In this document: piece by piece, positions 50,093 to 58,924 of the stretch | How positions within the stretch are numbered: the stretch's first letter is position 1 | Layout: the number at the start of each line of letters is the position of its first letter | Origin: Streptosporangium violaceochromogenes | Lineage (GTDB): Bacteria; Actinomycetota; Actinomycetes; Streptosporangiales; Streptosporangiaceae | Assembly: GCF_014654615.1 (NCBI RefSeq) | Contig: NZ_BNBB01000003.1 | Coordinates: 124,001-188,000, forward strand | Length of the DNA: 64,000 nt | Reading direction: 5' to 3' | The notes under the pieces: model-generated | Told to the model about the DNA's origin: nothing | The model's input: only the letters and a program-made list of their open reading frames with translations | The model's database searches: none | Program-made: the position numbers and the translations under genes

Positions 50093-50125
50093 TTCGTTAG
50101 GAGTTCTAAGGGGGCGGGCATCGAA

Positions 50126-50263
50126 CCGGCACAGGGTTCATGGAGTCGAGTGGGGTGTCCACCCGGACCACCTCCCCCTCCAGGACGGGGCGCCGGCACG
50201 GGGTTCATGGGGCCGAGTGGGGTTCGTGCGGCCGGCATGGGGTTCATGGGGCCGGAGTGGGGT
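50126..50263. repeat. Three interspersed 31-bp repeats
   Basis: Copies at 50126-50156, 50193-50223 and 50232-50263 share the pattern CCGGCAyrGGGTTCATGG followed by a GAGTGGGGT end. They fill the gap between the IS end and the Lrp gene. The same GT/G-rich composition continues into the low-complexity tail of that gene. Confidence 0.7.
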
Positions 50264-50334
50264 CGGTGCGGGTCGGAATGAGGCCGGTGTGGAGGGGTGC
50301 GCCGGGGCCCGGAGCGGTGACCCCACCTCCCGGA

Positions 50335-50844
50335 TCAGTGGGAGGACACTTCCTGGGAGCCGTGAGGGCCATGAGGGCTGTGGAAGCTCTGGGAGCCGTG
50401 AGGGCCCTGGGGGCCACGGTAGGGCAGGGGGTGGTTGTAGACGAGGTTGGTGGTGGTGTTGCCGAAGGCGGCGAGTTCGTCGACGAGCCGTTCGAGGTGG
50501 GCCATGGAGGTGGCGGCCACCTTCAGGGTGTAGCAGTCGTCGCCGGTGGTCCGCAGGCACTCCAGGATCTCAAGGCGCTCCTCCAGCAGCCGGTGCAGCG
50601 GCTGGTGCCTGCTTCCGGGATATTTGAGGCGCACCACCGCGAGCACCGTGAGACCGACCTTCTCCAGGTCGACGGTGGCGTGATAGCCGGTGATGACGCC
50701 CATGGTCTCCAGACGCCTGACCCGCTCGGTCGTCGCGGAGGCGCTGAGGTTCACCCGCCGCCCCAGCTCGGTGATGGGAACGCGGCCGTCTCTCTGGAGC
50801 TCGACCAGGATCGCCCAGTCGGTCGCGTCAAGACTCTCGGTCAT
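50335..50844 (-). CDS. Lrp/AsnC family transcriptional regulator
   Basis: The 169-residue protein has the N-terminal helix-turn-helix (LDATDWAILVELQRDGRVPI, LSASATTERVRRLETMGVI) and the C-terminal ligand-binding RAM domain (AVVRLKYPGSRHQPLHRLLE, ECLRTTGDDCYTLKVAATSM). An additional tail of about 25 residues rich in Gly, Pro, His and Ser (GPHGSQ repeats) is unusual for the family and is encoded by the repeat-rich DNA. The effector amino acid is unknown. Confidence 0.9.
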   Translation of the reverse strand: MTESLDATDWAILVELQRDGRVPITELGRRVNLSASATTERVRRLETMGVITGYHATVDLEKVGLTVLAVVRLKYPGSRHQPLHRLLEERLEILECLRTTGDDCYTLKVAATSMAHLERLVDELAAFGNTTTNLVYNHPLPYRGPQGPHGSQSFHSPHGPHGSQEVSSH

Positions 50845-51350
50845 CCGGCAAAGATATCGGTGGTTTCACTGCTCATCTGCCCATACGCAGGGAGGAGTCA
50901 CTTATCGGATGGGTTCCTCGCCCGATAGCCTGAACCGATGCGGCCGGGGGTGAACGCTCCCGGATTTTGGTCCAGACCGATCCTCGAATACCGCCGCGCC
51001 GGGCGCGGACGGTGGAGGCTCTCGGCGTCCACTTGCTGACGACCCCGACCACGACGTGGTGCCGTCCGACGGCGTCCTCCACCGTCCTCCACCATCCTCG
51101 GTTCTCCTCCCTCGTCCTCCGTCGTTCTCTGGAGAGGCGCGTGTTCCTGTCGGGAGCCACTGCCGCTGGTCCGTTCACCGATCCGTCCGCGGGAACGCCG
51201 GACGGCGGCCGGGCCTGGAAGAGGTGATACTCCGGGCCCGGCCACCGTGATCGGCTCGCCGGGGCGCTCTGGGGGTGGGACGCCGGCGAGCGTCCGACTC
51301 CGTCTCCCGTGGCCGGTCCACCCGTGGCCGGTCGTCACGGAGCGCTCAGA
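50845..51350. other. 506-base gap, no gene supported
   Basis: The stretch lies between the Lrp start and the 3' end of the CHRD gene. Reading frames here are short or have implausible Arg/Pro-rich composition. I see no strong repeat or RNA gene. Lrp autoregulatory sites are expected close to 50850, but I cannot point to one. Confidence 0.5.
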
Positions 51351-52301
51351 TCACCGGCCGCCGTGGGCGGAACAGAGCTGGCCGCGCACCGCGCCGCCGC
51401 CGAACTCCGTGGTGTGCAGGTTGGCGTACCAGTTCTTCGAGTTCTTCAAGATCCCCTTGGCGATGTCGGGCCGCACCGGCGCGGTCCCGGCGATGCCGGT
51501 GATCGACGCGGGCAGGCCGTCGGTGTCGGCGAACAGGTCGGCCACGACCGGGCCGTTCTTCCCCTTCTCACCCCGGTGGATGTGACCGTTGGTGGGGGCC
51601 GAGACTCTGCTCCAGACGACGGAGTAGCGCAGCCTCGCCCGGTCGACGCCGATGGACCATCGGGCGTGGCCATCGGGGTCGCCGACTTTCTTGCCGGCGG
51701 AAGGTACCTCCTGGGCGCCGTCGGCCTGGGCGCGGACCATGGCGTGGGTGCCGTCGGCCAGGAGCGACACCGGGTTCACCGGGTGGCTGAGCCGCCGGAA
51801 CTGGGCGCGCACCGCCCCGCCGGGGAACTCTTTGGTGTGCAGGTTGGCGTAGAAGCCGCCCGGATTCCGCCTGAGGGCGGCCGGCAGGCCGCCGTCGCCG
51901 ACCTTGACCGTGCCGGTCACCGCCCGTGCGCTTCCCGGCAGTGCCTCGCCGAAGAAGCCGATCTTCACATCGCCGTTGGTGCCGGCCCGGCCCTGGTGGA
52001 TGTGGAAGGCGGTAGGGGCGGCGATGTTCCTCCACCGCGCCGCGTAGGAGATCTTGTCGCCGCTGACGCGGATCACCACGTAGGCGTCGCCGTTTCTGTC
52101 GCCCACGGCCGGGCCGCCCTTGGTGGGTACCTCGTTGGCACCGGTGAGGTGGGCGGCGAAGTAGACGACGGGGGCTGCCCGACGACTCGCCGAGGCCGCC
52201 GGGAAGGGGGTGGCGTTGGCCTGCGCGGCGGTGGGGACCACGGTGGCGACCAGGCCGGCGGTGAGGGCCACGGCGGGGAGGGCGAGGGCGCGTCTGGACA
52301 T
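51351..52301 (-). CDS. Secreted protein with two CHRD domains
   Basis: The 316-residue protein has a Sec signal peptide (MSRRALALPAVALTAGLVAT, cleavage near AQANA) and two CHRD repeats. Each starts with a hydrophobic strand (PVVYFAAHLTGANEVPT; HAMVRAQADGAQEVPSAG) and contains FHIHQGRAGTNGDV or GHIHRGEKGKNGPV. Each closes with FYANLHTKEFPGGAVRAQ or WYANLHTTEFGGGAVRGQ. CHRD domains occur in chordin and in bacterial secreted proteins of unknown function. It lies next to an ECF sigma/anti-sigma operon and could be a target of it. Confidence 0.88.
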   Translation of the reverse strand: MSRRALALPAVALTAGLVATVVPTAAQANATPFPAASASRRAAPVVYFAAHLTGANEVPTKGGPAVGDRNGDAYVVIRVSGDKISYAARWRNIAAPTAFHIHQGRAGTNGDVKIGFFGEALPGSARAVTGTVKVGDGGLPAALRRNPGGFYANLHTKEFPGGAVRAQFRRLSHPVNPVSLLADGTHAMVRAQADGAQEVPSAGKKVGDPDGHARWSIGVDRARLRYSVVWSRVSAPTNGHIHRGEKGKNGPVVADLFADTDGLPASITGIAGTAPVRPDIAKGILKNSKNWYANLHTTEFGGGAVRGQLCSAHGGR

Positions 52302-52491
52302 GATGACCTCTCGTTGACGTGCGGTAATGGAACCGTCATGCCTTTCCGCCTGTTGTACGGCGTTGGTGGTGAGAGGAGTTCAACCGGCGAGTCCGTAAAT
52401 GTGCACATATAGCTTTTCGGCTGGTCGGCGCGGCCTGGGGGCACTCCCGGAGTGGGTTGTCTGGAGCACCGCCGGGTGCCGGAGGGCGAGG

Positions 52492-52517
52492 CGGCACTAT
52501 CGATCGGCACTATCGAT
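52492..52517. repeat. Perfect 13-bp tandem repeat
   Basis: CGGCACTATCGAT occurs twice without a gap in the region between the CHRD gene start and the anti-sigma gene end. It could be a promoter element duplication upstream of the CHRD gene, but lies about 190 bases from its start. Confidence 0.6.
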
Positions 52518-52573
52518 CGGACGTGCCGGGGCGGGGGCGCCGGTGACACACCCGGCAGACGCTCGGCGAGGCA

Positions 52574-52600
52574 CCTCGCCGGGAGACCGTTCCGGCGAGG
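52574..52600 (-). terminator. Hairpin downstream of the anti-sigma gene
   Basis: CCTCGCCGG and CCGGCGAGG are perfect complements with a nine-base loop, about 150 bases after the anti-sigma stop on the minus strand. Confidence 0.45.
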
Positions 52601-52751
52601 CCGTCTCCCCGGTGTGGACGGCACGCTCGTCTTCGCCGTCCCGCCGGGTTCCACCAGCCCGCCGGACAAGGCTGGAGACCGTGCCCGGTCCCGGGATCGT
52701 TCCCCGTGGGGAAGGTACACGGGGAACCGGCAGAACTGGAAAGAGGACGGG

Positions 52752-53459
52752 TCATACGCCGATGGTGAGCAAGGTCTTTCCGGTGGCCGTCCTCACCTCG
52801 AAGTGGTCGATGGCGGTAGGGGGCAGCCCGGTTCCGCCGTGTACGTACAGTGGCGTGGGAGAGCCGGGGACACCGTACCCGTTCACCGGCACCGCCCAGC
52901 CGGTCATTACGCGCCGCTCGCCTGTCGTGGAAACGGCGATCAGCTCGCACTCCAGGGGTCCCCTGACACCGGTCAGTTCGAGAGCGGCGTGGGTGCCCCA
53001 GCGCTTCGTCTCCAGAACCAGCCCGCCGGAGACGCCCGGGGCGCCCTTTCCCACGATCGGCTGTCCTTGCTTGTAGAACTCCTCGGCGGGGCCGTGCGCG
53101 GAGTGGGCCGATGTTCCTCCCCCACCGCTGGCCACCACGGTGCCCACCGTGATCCCGCCCGCCACCAGGGTGATGGCGGCGGCGACGCCGATCACGAACG
53201 TTCCCCTGCGAGCCCGCCGATCGGCCGCTTTTTTGCGCCGCAGCAGGTTGATCACCGCGGGCGGGGTCTCGCCGGCCTGGTCGTCGTCCTCGACGGGGTC
53301 GACTCCCGCGAGCATCTCCGTCATCCCGGACAGCCCGGCCAGTTCCGCCGTACAGGAGGAGCAGTCCCGCAGGTGCGCCGAGAAGGCCTGCCGATCGGTC
53401 TCCTCCAGCAGCCCCAGGGCGTAGGCGCCCACGTCGGTGTGCTCGATCCGTGCGGTCAC
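52752..53459 (-). CDS. Anti-sigma factor (RskA-like, zinc-finger type)
   Basis: The 235-residue protein begins VTARIEHTDVGAYALGLLEE and has the zinc-binding HLRDCSSC (His-x3-Cys-x2-Cys). One membrane helix (TFVIGVAAAITLVAGGITVG) and an extracytoplasmic beta domain with AALELTGVRGPLECELIAV and HFEVRTATGKTLLTIGV follow. The start overlaps the sigma gene stop by GTGA, so the pair is translationally coupled. It holds the sigma factor at the membrane until a signal releases it. Confidence 0.88.
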   Translation of the reverse strand: MTARIEHTDVGAYALGLLEETDRQAFSAHLRDCSSCTAELAGLSGMTEMLAGVDPVEDDDQAGETPPAVINLLRRKKAADRRARRGTFVIGVAAAITLVAGGITVGTVVASGGGGTSAHSAHGPAEEFYKQGQPIVGKGAPGVSGGLVLETKRWGTHAALELTGVRGPLECELIAVSTTGERRVMTGWAVPVNGYGVPGSPTPLYVHGGTGLPPTAIDHFEVRTATGKTLLTIGV

Positions 53460-54088
53460 GCCGTCACCCCCCTTTCCTCCAGCGCGACGCGCAGCGCGCG
53501 GAGGGCGTAGTAAACCCGGGACTTCACGGTGCCCACGGGAATGCCGAGCAACTCGGCCGCCTCGTTCACCGAACGGTCCCGCAGAACCGTCTCGTTCAAG
53601 ATCTCCCGATGGGCGGGTGACAGCGCCGTGAGCGCGTCTGACACCACCACCCGGCGCAGGAGGTTCTCCATCTGATCGGGCATCGGCACACTCTCCAGAG
53701 GGCCCTCGCCCGCCTCGTGAGGGCGCGCGTCCTTGCGACGTTGGTCGTCGATCACGATACGTCGGGCCACCGTCGCCAGCCAAGGCATCAGAGAGGAGGC
53801 CTCGGTGTCCAGCCGGGCGGCGCTCCGCCATGCCCGCAGCATGGTCTCCTGCACCACGTCTTCGGCCCACTGCACGTCCCCCCAGGTGAGCCGGACCACG
53901 AAGGACAGCAGTGGCCGGTGGTAGGCGCGGTACAGCTCGGAGACGATCAGCTCGTCGTCCGGCGCTCCGGCCGGGCGCAGCTGGCGGAGCCACCCGCGTG
54001 GCCCCCCCGATCCGCGTGAGACGTTCACCATGGAGTCGGCTCCGGAGGGGTTGGCCGGCAGCGGGGGACAAGTGCTCTGACGCATCAT
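53456..54088 (-). CDS. ECF RNA polymerase sigma factor
   Basis: The product has sigma region 2 (ELYRAYHRPLLSFVVRLTWG, WAEDVVQETMLRAWRSAARL) and region 4 (LSPAHREILNETVLRDRSVN with GIPVGTVKSRVYYALRALRV). The ATG at 54088 follows an AAGGAC site and gives 210 residues with an unstructured N-terminal tail; the ATG at 54085 is nearly equivalent. It has the SigK/SigL-like layout with an RskA-type partner. Confidence 0.9.
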   Translation of the reverse strand: MMRQSTCPPLPANPSGADSMVNVSRGSGGPRGWLRQLRPAGAPDDELIVSELYRAYHRPLLSFVVRLTWGDVQWAEDVVQETMLRAWRSAARLDTEASSLMPWLATVARRIVIDDQRRKDARPHEAGEGPLESVPMPDQMENLLRRVVVSDALTALSPAHREILNETVLRDRSVNEAAELLGIPVGTVKSRVYYALRALRVALEERGVTA

Positions 54089-54581
54089 GGCCTGGGTCCT
54101 TCGATCCGTGCGAGTGCTCAGGAGAACGGGATCTCGCCGGTGCGCCGACCGGCCGTACGACCCTCCGCCCGGTGGGCCGGGCGATTGTGGGCATGCCTCG
54201 TCGCCGATGCGGACCACCACCGGGCACTCTTGATCATGGACTTCCTCCCCTCGTGCCCGGCGGCGCGAATTCGGCGTCGGCAGGCGGTACGGCGCAGGCT
54301 CCGCGGCGGGTTCAACGGATCGCGGGGAAAGTTCCCACCGGACCGGTACGGCGTGCCGCCGCGAGCACCCCGGCCACGACCTCCTACCTCTCCGGCACGC
54401 GCCTTTCGGTCTTGACGGTGCGGGCATCAGGGCGGCCTGGGGGAGGGCGTGGCGGTGAGCCGGTGGTATGGCATTGCGATGATCGCCATGGCGATGCGGT
54501 CCGTGCTCCTGCGATGCGGCCCGTGCCCCCGCGGTGGGCCGTATCGTCGCAAAGGGGCAGGACGGTTCCGTCGGGGCGGGG
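54089..54581. other. 493-base gap, no gene supported
   Basis: Between the sigma start and the ABC permease stop I see only frames of implausible composition and GATGCGG-type short repeats near 54485-54525. The promoter of the sigma operon should lie near 54100-54200. Confidence 0.5.
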
Positions 54582-55316
54582 TTACTCCCAGCGGAACAGC
54601 CGAGTGGCCAGCGCTCCGGTGACCAGTACGGTCGCCGCCATCACCGCCAGGTGCAGCGGCTGCGGCGCGTGGCCCGCCCAGGTGTCGCGGAGCGCTTGGC
54701 CGAAGGGTGCCATCGGCAGGAAGTCGCTGATCTGCCTGACCAGGTCGGGGAGCATCTCCCGGGGAATCCACATACCGGTCACGAAAAGCAGCGGGAACAT
54801 CAGCAGCGAGCCGATGCCGGGCGCGGACTTGGCGCTGGGAGCCACCGAGGCGATGAGCAGGCCGAGTCCGAACATCGACGCGGCGCCGAGCAGGAACACC
54901 CCCGCGAACGACAGGAAGGCGCGAGGCACCGCCACTCCCAGGAAGAGGTTGCCCAGAAAGATCAGCAAGGCGGTGGCGACGATCGCCACCGCGACGTTGT
55001 TCACGACCTGGGCGACCAACAGCCGTGCCGGGCCGACCGGGGTGGTGGACATCCGGCGCAGCACGCCGCCCTCCCGGTAGGTCACCAGCGTGGCGGGTAG
55101 TGCCGTCAGGGCCATGGTCACCACCGACAGGATCACCATCATCCCGGGCAACTGGGTGTCTATCACCCGCTGGCCGCCCAGGTCGGGGCTGGCCTCCCGG
55201 AAGCCGGGGATGCTACCCAGCCCCAGCAACAGCGCAAGGGGGAGCAGAATCGCGAAGATCGGGCCGCTCGGCTCGCGCAGGAAAAGCTTCGCCTCGGTCA
55301 GGATCGTCTTGCTCAT
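54582..55316 (-). CDS. ABC-2 type transporter permease
   Basis: The 244-residue protein has six hydrophobic helices and DrrB-like features: MSKTILTEAKLFLREPSGPI at the N-terminus, VTYREGGVLRRMSTTPVGPA between helices 2 and 3, and FPLLFVTGMWIPREMLPD. It starts in an ATGA overlap with the ATPase stop. The exported substrate is unknown. Confidence 0.88.
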   Translation of the reverse strand: MSKTILTEAKLFLREPSGPIFAILLPLALLLGLGSIPGFREASPDLGGQRVIDTQLPGMMVILSVVTMALTALPATLVTYREGGVLRRMSTTPVGPARLLVAQVVNNVAVAIVATALLIFLGNLFLGVAVPRAFLSFAGVFLLGAASMFGLGLLIASVAPSAKSAPGIGSLLMFPLLFVTGMWIPREMLPDLVRQISDFLPMAPFGQALRDTWAGHAPQPLHLAVMAATVLVTGALATRLFRWE

Positions 55317-56212
55317 ACGGTGATCTTCTTTCCGGTGAGGGCTAGAAAGGCGTCGTCGAGGGTGGCTCGCTCCAGGCGCAGGTCGCCGGGGACGACCTGT
55401 GCCGAGGACAGGGCGGTGGTGATCGCCAGGAGCAGGTCGCCGGTGCCGGTGACCTCGATGCGGCCGGCTTCGTGCCGTACCTCGCCCACCTCGGGCAGAT
55501 CGGTGAGCACCGCGTCGTGGAAGGGGCGGGAGGGGCGAAACCCCACCCGCACCGGCTGGTCGACCCGCGCGACCAGGCCGGCCGGGCTGTCGACGGCGAT
55601 CACCTTGCCGGCGTCGATCAGTGCCAGCCGGTCGCAGAGCCGTTCGGCCTCCTCCATGAAGTGGGTGACCAGCACGATCGTCACCCCGTCGGCACGGACC
55701 TGCTCGATGAGGCCCCAGGTGTCGCGGCGAGCCTGCGGGTCGAGCCCGGTGGTCAGCTCGTCGAGGATCGCCACCCGGGGGTTGCCGACCAGCGCCAGGG
55801 CGATCGACAGGCGTTGCCGCTGACCGCCGGAGAGGTTGCCGTAGAAGGTGTTCCGTCTGTCGGCGAGCCCGACCCGTCTCATCAGCGTGCCCCAGTCGGC
55901 CGGTGTCCGGTAGAAAGAGGCATAGAGATCGAGCGCCTCCCAGACCTTGATCTTCGCGGGCAGGGCGGAGCTCTGCAGCTGCACACCGAGCTGTTCCTTG
56001 AGCCTGGTGCCGCTCAGGCCGCCCAGCACCTTCACGGTGCCCGAGTCGGGGGTGCGCAGCCCCGCGACGCATTCGACGGTGGTCGTCTTCCCCGCGCCGT
56101 TCGGGCCGAGAACACCGAAGATCTCCCCCTCCTTCACGGTGAACGACACGTCGTCCACCGCGAGCCGGTCACGGTATCGCTTGCGGAGATTGCTGACCTC
56201 GATGACGTTCAT
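55313..56212 (-). CDS. ABC exporter ATPase (DrrA-like)
   Basis: The 299-residue ATPase has GEIFGVLGPNGAGKTTTVEC (Walker A), NLSGGQRQRLSIALAL (signature), VAILDELTTGLDPQARRDTW (Walker B) and VLVTHFMEEAERL. The C-terminal extension is typical of the drug/lantibiotic exporter group. It is divergent from a histidine kinase gene, a common arrangement in which the two-component system controls the exporter. Confidence 0.9.
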   Translation of the reverse strand: MNVIEVSNLRKRYRDRLAVDDVSFTVKEGEIFGVLGPNGAGKTTTVECVAGLRTPDSGTVKVLGGLSGTRLKEQLGVQLQSSALPAKIKVWEALDLYASFYRTPADWGTLMRRVGLADRRNTFYGNLSGGQRQRLSIALALVGNPRVAILDELTTGLDPQARRDTWGLIEQVRADGVTIVLVTHFMEEAERLCDRLALIDAGKVIAVDSPAGLVARVDQPVRVGFRPSRPFHDAVLTDLPEVGEVRHEAGRIEVTGTGDLLLAITTALSSAQVVPGDLRLERATLDDAFLALTGKKITV

Positions 56213-56336
56213 GCCGTCGACGCTAGGATCGGCCGTCCGCCGGCGGAATCCGCCTGGGTACCCGGCGGGGGCTGCCTTGGTATCCGGTGAGGGTGTGGCT
56301 AACTCCACTCCTGCCGGGTGCCCGGCATCATTGGGC

Positions 56337-57902
56337 ATGGCGGGTCCGATCGCCGAAACTCTAAACATGAGGCGACACGCGGTGACGATCGGCCGCCCCC
56401 TGCTTCAGGGGGCGGCCCTGGGGGTGCTGGCCCTGGCGGATCTCGTGCTGATCGTGCCGACGCTGATCGGTACGGCGCTCACGGCGCTGGGGTTCATCTT
56501 CTTCTTTCCTCCGGTGACCACGGTGATCAGGTGGCGTACGGGGGTCGCCCGGTCGCTGAGCGGCCGGTGGCTGGACATGAGGGTGCGCCCCTCCTACATG
56601 CCGCCCCCGCCTCCGCCCCAGCCGCAGGCGGACGGCTGGTACCGCCACGACCGCCACCTTTACAAGACGCCGTGGTGGCCGGCGTGGAACAACCGGTGGA
56701 AGTGGATGTTCACCGACCCCGCCACCTGGCGTGACATGTTCTGGCTGCTTTTTAACCCCGTGGTCGGCGGGGTTCTGCTGCTGCTGCCTGTGGCGTTGGT
56801 CGCCTACGGCCTGGCCATGCCGTGGTATTGGATCCCCCAGGCCGCTCCCCTGGGGCTGGCCATCGCCGCCGCCGGAGTGGCCTCGGCGCCCTGGCTGCTC
56901 CGCTTCTACGCCTGGTGGACCCGTCTGCTGCTCTCACCCACCGCCGCGTCGATCCTGGCCGGCCACATCAGACGGCTCGACCAGGTCAGGCTGGAGACGG
57001 TCGACTCCCAGGCGGCCGAGCTGCGGCGGATCGAGCGTGACCTGCACGACGGGACGCAGGCCAGGCTCGTCGCCATAGGGATGATGCTGGGCGCGGTGGA
57101 GGAGCTGATGGACAGTGATCCGACGGCGGCCAAGGTTCTGCTGGCCAAGGTGCGTGAGGGCTCTTCCACGGCGCTCATCGAGCTGCGCGACCTGGTCAAG
57201 GGCATTCACCCGCCGGTTCTGGCCGAGCGCGGCTTGGGCGACGCCGTGCGAGCCCTGGCCCTGGACAGCCCACTGAAAGTCACGGTCACCGTCGATCTGA
57301 AGAAGCGCCTGGACGCGCCCGTCGAGTCCGCGGTCTACTTTTCGGTCAGCGAACTGCTTACCAACGCCGCCAGACACGGCGGTGCTGAGCGGGTATGGAT
57401 CGACATCAGCAACCGGGGACGGTCGCTGCGCGTCACGGTCGGCGACGACGGCTCCGGCGGCGCCGATCCCGCGCGCGGTAGTGGACTGAGCGGCATCGAG
57501 CGGCGGCTGGCGGCCTTCGACGGCGTGCTGGCGCTCAGCAGTCCGCCCGGTGGGCCGACCGCGGCGACCATCGACCTGCCGCACGTGCTGCCCGAGCCCA
57601 CCCTGGCCAGGCCGCCTCTGCCCAGGTGGAAGCTCGCCATCGTCTCGGTCGGCTGGGGGCTCGCCTGGCTTCCCCTGTTTCCCCAGGGCATCGTAACGAT
57701 GATCATGAAGCTCGTCGGTGCCGACGTCCGCAGCTGGTTCCTCGCGCTCTATCTTCCCGAGCCGTGGCAGTGGCCGTTGATCGCCTTCAACATCGTCCTG
57801 GGCCTGACGCTGTACGGCCTGGCCCTGGGCATCCCCATCGCCCACGCGCGGCGATACCCAGAGGCGCCGAACGCGGGAATCTGTGCCGGAGCGGGCCGAT
57901 GA
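56337..57902 (+). CDS. Sensor histidine kinase (DesK/NarX type, HisKA_3)
   Basis: The 521-residue protein has N-terminal membrane helices (LQGAALGVLALADLVLIVPT and two more at about 130-190). The HisKA_3 phosphoacceptor is in RIERDLHDGTQARLVAIG, with an N-box ELLTNAARHGG and a G-box VGDDGSGGADPARGSGLSGI. Unusually, two more helices follow the ATPase domain (about 430-510, LAIVSVGWGLAWLPLF). Its stop overlaps the response regulator start. ATG 56367 is an alternative start. Confidence 0.9.
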   Translation: MAGPIAETLNMRRHAVTIGRPLLQGAALGVLALADLVLIVPTLIGTALTALGFIFFFPPVTTVIRWRTGVARSLSGRWLDMRVRPSYMPPPPPPQPQADGWYRHDRHLYKTPWWPAWNNRWKWMFTDPATWRDMFWLLFNPVVGGVLLLLPVALVAYGLAMPWYWIPQAAPLGLAIAAAGVASAPWLLRFYAWWTRLLLSPTAASILAGHIRRLDQVRLETVDSQAAELRRIERDLHDGTQARLVAIGMMLGAVEELMDSDPTAAKVLLAKVREGSSTALIELRDLVKGIHPPVLAERGLGDAVRALALDSPLKVTVTVDLKKRLDAPVESAVYFSVSELLTNAARHGGAERVWIDISNRGRSLRVTVGDDGSGGADPARGSGLSGIERRLAAFDGVLALSSPPGGPTAATIDLPHVLPEPTLARPPLPRWKLAIVSVGWGLAWLPLFPQGIVTMIMKLVGADVRSWFLALYLPEPWQWPLIAFNIVLGLTLYGLALGIPIAHARRYPEAPNAGICAGAGR

Positions 57903-58558
57903 GTCTTCGGGTCGTCATCGCCGAAGACCTCTACCTCTTGAGGGACGGCCTGGTTCACCTGCTCCAGGCGCATGGCTTCGAGGTCGTCGCGGCGGTCGAG
58001 TCCGGTCCCGAACTGCTTGCCGCGTTGGTCTCCGAGCGGCCCGACGTGGCAGTGGTGGATGTACGGCTTCCTCCCACCTTCACCGATGAGGGGCTCCAGG
58101 CCGCGCTGGCCGCCCGCGAGGCCGTTTCCGGCCTGCCGGTGCTCGTGCTCTCCCAGCATGTCGAGCAGTTGTACGCCCGCGAGTTGCTCGCCGACGGCTC
58201 CGGGGCGGTCGGCTATCTCCTCAAGGACCGGGTGTTCAACGCCGAGCAGTTCGTGGACGCCGTCCGCAGGGTCGCCGCCGGGGGGACGGCGATGGACCCC
58301 GAGGTGATCGCCAAACTCCTGGCGAGCACCGCCCGGCACGAGCCGCTCGGGGCGCTGACTCCGCGTGAACGCGAGGTTTTGGAGCTGATGGCCGAAGGGC
58401 GCTCCAACGCGGCCATCTCCCAGCGGCTCTTCCTCAGCGAGAGCGCGGTCGGCAAGCACACGGCGGGCATCTTCGGCAAGCTCGGGCTTGCCCCCTCCGA
58501 TGACGACAACCGCAGGGTCCTGGCCGTGCTTACCTATCTCAACGCGGCTCGGGGCTGA
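57899..58558 (+). CDS. NarL/LuxR-type response regulator
   Basis: The 219-residue protein has a receiver domain with E9, D10 and phospho-acceptor D54 (AVVDVRLPPT), K103 region GAVGYLLKDRVF, and a LuxR helix-turn-helix (LTPREREVLELMAEGRSNAA, LFLSESAVGKHTAGIFGKLG). Its ATG overlaps the kinase stop. It likely controls the divergent ABC exporter. Confidence 0.92.
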   Translation: MSLRVVIAEDLYLLRDGLVHLLQAHGFEVVAAVESGPELLAALVSERPDVAVVDVRLPPTFTDEGLQAALAAREAVSGLPVLVLSQHVEQLYARELLADGSGAVGYLLKDRVFNAEQFVDAVRRVAAGGTAMDPEVIAKLLASTARHEPLGALTPREREVLELMAEGRSNAAISQRLFLSESAVGKHTAGIFGKLGLAPSDDDNRRVLAVLTYLNAARG

Positions 58559-58924
58559 GCTTCCGCCCTCGCCGCAGGCGTCATGGCGGATCTAGATCTG
58601 CATGGGCCTGCATGGGTCTGCCTGGTTTTGTTTGGAGGCCTACCTGGATCTGCTCGGACCTTGCCCGCACTCTTCATCCCGAAATATCTCTATAACTTCG
58701 CTTCCATGCCTTTCATGTATTTTTGTCCTGAAATGTCGTCAGGGCTTCACCATTGAGCCCCTTCGGTTTTTCCGCCGGACATCTGGGGAGCTCTCTTCCC
58801 CGTTCATAGGGGTCTGAGCCGTTCGAGCAGGCATGGCCCCCGTTGTTCTGTCGGACCCAGCGGCTACCGTTCTTCGAAGTACGGTCACCGCACGTGCTGC
58901 CGTTCACGATGAAGGAATGATCAG
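58559..58924. other. 366-base intergenic region with an A/T-rich patch before the clamp gene
   Basis: Near 58600-58640 the motif CTGCATGGG is repeated with variations. From about 58678 to 58760 the DNA is much richer in A and T than anything around it (for example ATATCTCTATAACTTCG). No coding frame is supported. A promoter for the sliding-clamp gene is likely here. Confidence 0.5.

Larger units (their letters stand above)
48761..50107. mobile_element. IS5-like inverted remnants flanking a methyltransferase gene
   Basis: From 48761 the plus strand reads GAACTCCTAACGAAATGATC plus one T. The reverse complement of the right end (up to 50107) begins with the same 21 bases. Homology continues imperfectly for about 120 bases inward on both sides, including CACTCCGGGACTGA and the stretch after it. 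Both ends are thus the 5' end of the same transposase gene, facing inwards. The left end abuts the dnaB stop codon TAG. Flanks CTAG and CTAA both fit the YTAR target I associate with IS5 elements. Between the ends lie a methyltransferase gene and a broken transposase. Confidence 0.8.

Noticed and set aside
50126..50263. Possible CRISPR array
   Set aside because: Only three repeats with unequal spacers (36 and 8 bases) and no cas genes; it is a simple interspersed repeat.
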